Shown piece after piece: positions 15,746-16,491 of a stretch of DNA of 16,491 nt. This DNA is from Chlorobium sp. (lineage in GTDB: Bacteria > Bacteroidota > Chlorobiia > Chlorobiales > Chlorobiaceae): NCBI GenBank assembly GCA_028277485.1, contig JANQGE010000046.1:1-16491 (forward strand). The letters run 5' to 3'. How positions within the stretch are numbered: position 1 is the stretch's first letter; the number at the start of each line of letters is the position of its first letter. Position numbers and translations under genes: made by a program. The notes below the pieces were generated by a model that made no database searches, was not told the origin of the DNA, and worked only from the letters and a program-made list of their open reading frames with translations.

Positions 15746-16021
15746 GCGGTACTCATTTTACTGTTTAAAAAACGCTGCCGCCAAGCCAGGATTGCGTACA
15801 CGGTACCGAATACGATTCCAGGTTCATTATCAATGCCTCATTGATTTCTCGTTACTCATCACGGCAGCAACACTTCTGCATACATCCGGAGCAGCCGAAA
15901 AAGCCGCTACAAAAAGCTATCTTTCCAATGTAATCACAATCCAACCGATTTTATCCTGAATAATGCATGAGAGTTCAAACACCCGCCCCCCGATTGTTCT
16001 TCTTTCGGGGTTCGCCGTCGG

Positions 16022-16053
16022 CCCTGTGAAATATCCGGTTTGATTTCACGGGG
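16022..16053. repeat. 11-bp hairpin in the gene-free region
   Basis: CCCTGTGAAAT pairs with ATTTCACGGGG (one G-U) around a 10-base loop. There is no T run on either side, so it is not a typical terminator. Function unknown. Confidence 0.5.
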
Positions 16054-16104
16054 GGGATCGGTAATCGATCTTTATCTTTTCTCTAATGCCAACTTCTTGT
16101 CTTG

Positions 16105-16132
16105 TCACTCGTTACTCGTCACTGTTCACTAT
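16105..16132. repeat. Heptanucleotide array, TCACTCG type
   Basis: Four exact-length heptamers in a row: TCACTCG, TTACTCG, TCACTGT, TCACTAT. The phase is kept throughout. A related fragment (CTCGTTACTCATCAC) occurs near 15847-15861. Confidence 0.75.
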
Positions 16133-16141
16133 TCTTTTGCT

Positions 16142-16169
16142 AACTGCCTACTGCAGACTGCCAACTGAT
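16142..16169. repeat. Heptanucleotide array, ACTGCC type
   Basis: Four in-phase heptamers: AACTGCC, TACTGCA, GACTGCC, AACTGAT. The unit differs from the array just upstream but has the same length. Confidence 0.75.
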
Positions 16170-16180
16170 TTCTTTTCGAT

Positions 16181-16213
16181 CCCGAAACCCGATCCCGGCC
16201 CCGATTCCCGATT
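16181..16213. repeat. Heptanucleotide array, CCCGATT type
   Basis: CCCGAAA and CCCGATC, then a shortened 5-base unit, then CCCGATT twice. The flanking segment 16195-16223 nearly matches 13533-13562 in the bchE-hsp20 gap. Confidence 0.75.
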
Positions 16214-16379
16214 AAGTTTTTTTCTTCCTTTGGTGAATTACTCAGGTTAGAGGGGTCTTCTGTTAATTACCCCCATGCAGCGTATTTTTCTTCAGAAAAC
16301 GGTATTTACGCTCCTGTTTTTTTGCGATTTGCACATTTTACTCTTAAATTTTAAGATGTTATTTACGAAGATTACCAAA

Positions 16380-16491
16380 GGGCACCTCGATTAATTGTCG
16401 TGAGCGACATGAGTACGAGGCGGACAGAGCACAGAAACCGGAGTGTACATAGAGTACATGAGGATTTCGAGCACAGGCCAACGAAGTAACC
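16380..16491 (+). repeat. Left part of an interspersed repeat, running off the window
   Basis: It begins with GGGCACCTCGATTAAT. A small hairpin follows (TGTCG, TGAG loop, CGACA; 16396-16409), then a GTACAT pair (GTACATAGAGTACAT), and then CCAACGAAGTAA at 16478-16489. The start and the CCAACGAAGTAA motif recur at 14763-14847 on the opposite strand. No coding frame is seen. It is probably a non-autonomous mobile repeat, but its right end is not in the window. Confidence 0.5.

Larger units (their letters stand above)
15746..16491. other. Gene-free region rich in short repeats
   Basis: No frame here looks like a protein gene and no tRNA is visible. The region holds a hairpin (16022-16053), three heptanucleotide-repeat arrays (16105-16213), an AT-rich stretch (about 16225-16379), and the left part of an interspersed repeat (from 16380). 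A promoter for the minus-strand DUF4438 gene should lie near 15750-15850, but no clear one is seen. Confidence 0.7.

Noticed and set aside
16105..16213. CRISPR array
   Set aside because: The repeats are 7-base tandem units with no spacers of uniform length and no cas genes nearby.
14763..16388. Composite transposon bounded by the two GGGCACCTC ends
   Set aside because: The two ends face the same way, not inward as inverted termini, and there is no transposase between them.

Overview
The window comes from a green sulfur bacterium (Chlorobiaceae, Chlorobium/Chlorobaculum/Prosthecochloris type). The evidence is gene content: two tandem genes for the large (H) subunit of magnesium chelatase, then a Mg-protoporphyrin IX O-methyltransferase (bchM) and the oxygen-independent radical-SAM/B12 cyclase (bchE). 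Carrying several H-subunit paralogs (BchS, BchH, BchT) is characteristic of chlorosome-bearing Chlorobi. Species cannot be fixed from this sequence alone.

Layout. (1) 2-2329: a TonB-dependent outer-membrane receptor, cut by the left window edge and closed by a strong hairpin terminator (2359-2391). (2) 2467-6279: a diverged BchH paralog, called bchS, with its own terminator (6337-6363). (3) 6280-7055: a 776-base gap holding a possible small membrane protein (6480-6863) and three inverted repeats just upstream of the next gene. (4) 7056-13459: bchH, bchM and bchE, all on the plus strand. bchH and bchM are 38 bases apart; bchM and bchE are 192 bases apart, with a hairpin between them. (5) 13460-15745: minus-strand accessory genes: an Hsp20 small heat-shock protein, a DinB-like protein and a DUF4438-type protein of unknown function. 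(6) 15746-16491: no convincing gene; it holds three adjacent arrays of heptanucleotide repeats and the left part of an interspersed repeat that runs off the window.

How the genes fit together. BchH/BchS, with the BchI and BchD subunits encoded elsewhere, insert Mg2+ into protoporphyrin IX. BchM methylates the C13 propionate, and BchE closes the isocyclic (E) ring anaerobically. Together these are the first committed steps of bacteriochlorophyll synthesis. The second H subunit keeps the classic HGALEFMPGKQ signature and the first does not, which supports calling them bchH and bchS respectively. The adjacent TonB receptor could supply cobalamin (a BchE cofactor) or another tetrapyrrole or metal, but this is inference.

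No wholly new system is evident. The best leads are the small Cys-containing membrane ORF between the two chelatase genes, the structured region before bchH, the heptad-repeat cluster, and a GGGCACCTC-ended repeat that appears to supply the stop codon of the DUF4438 gene.
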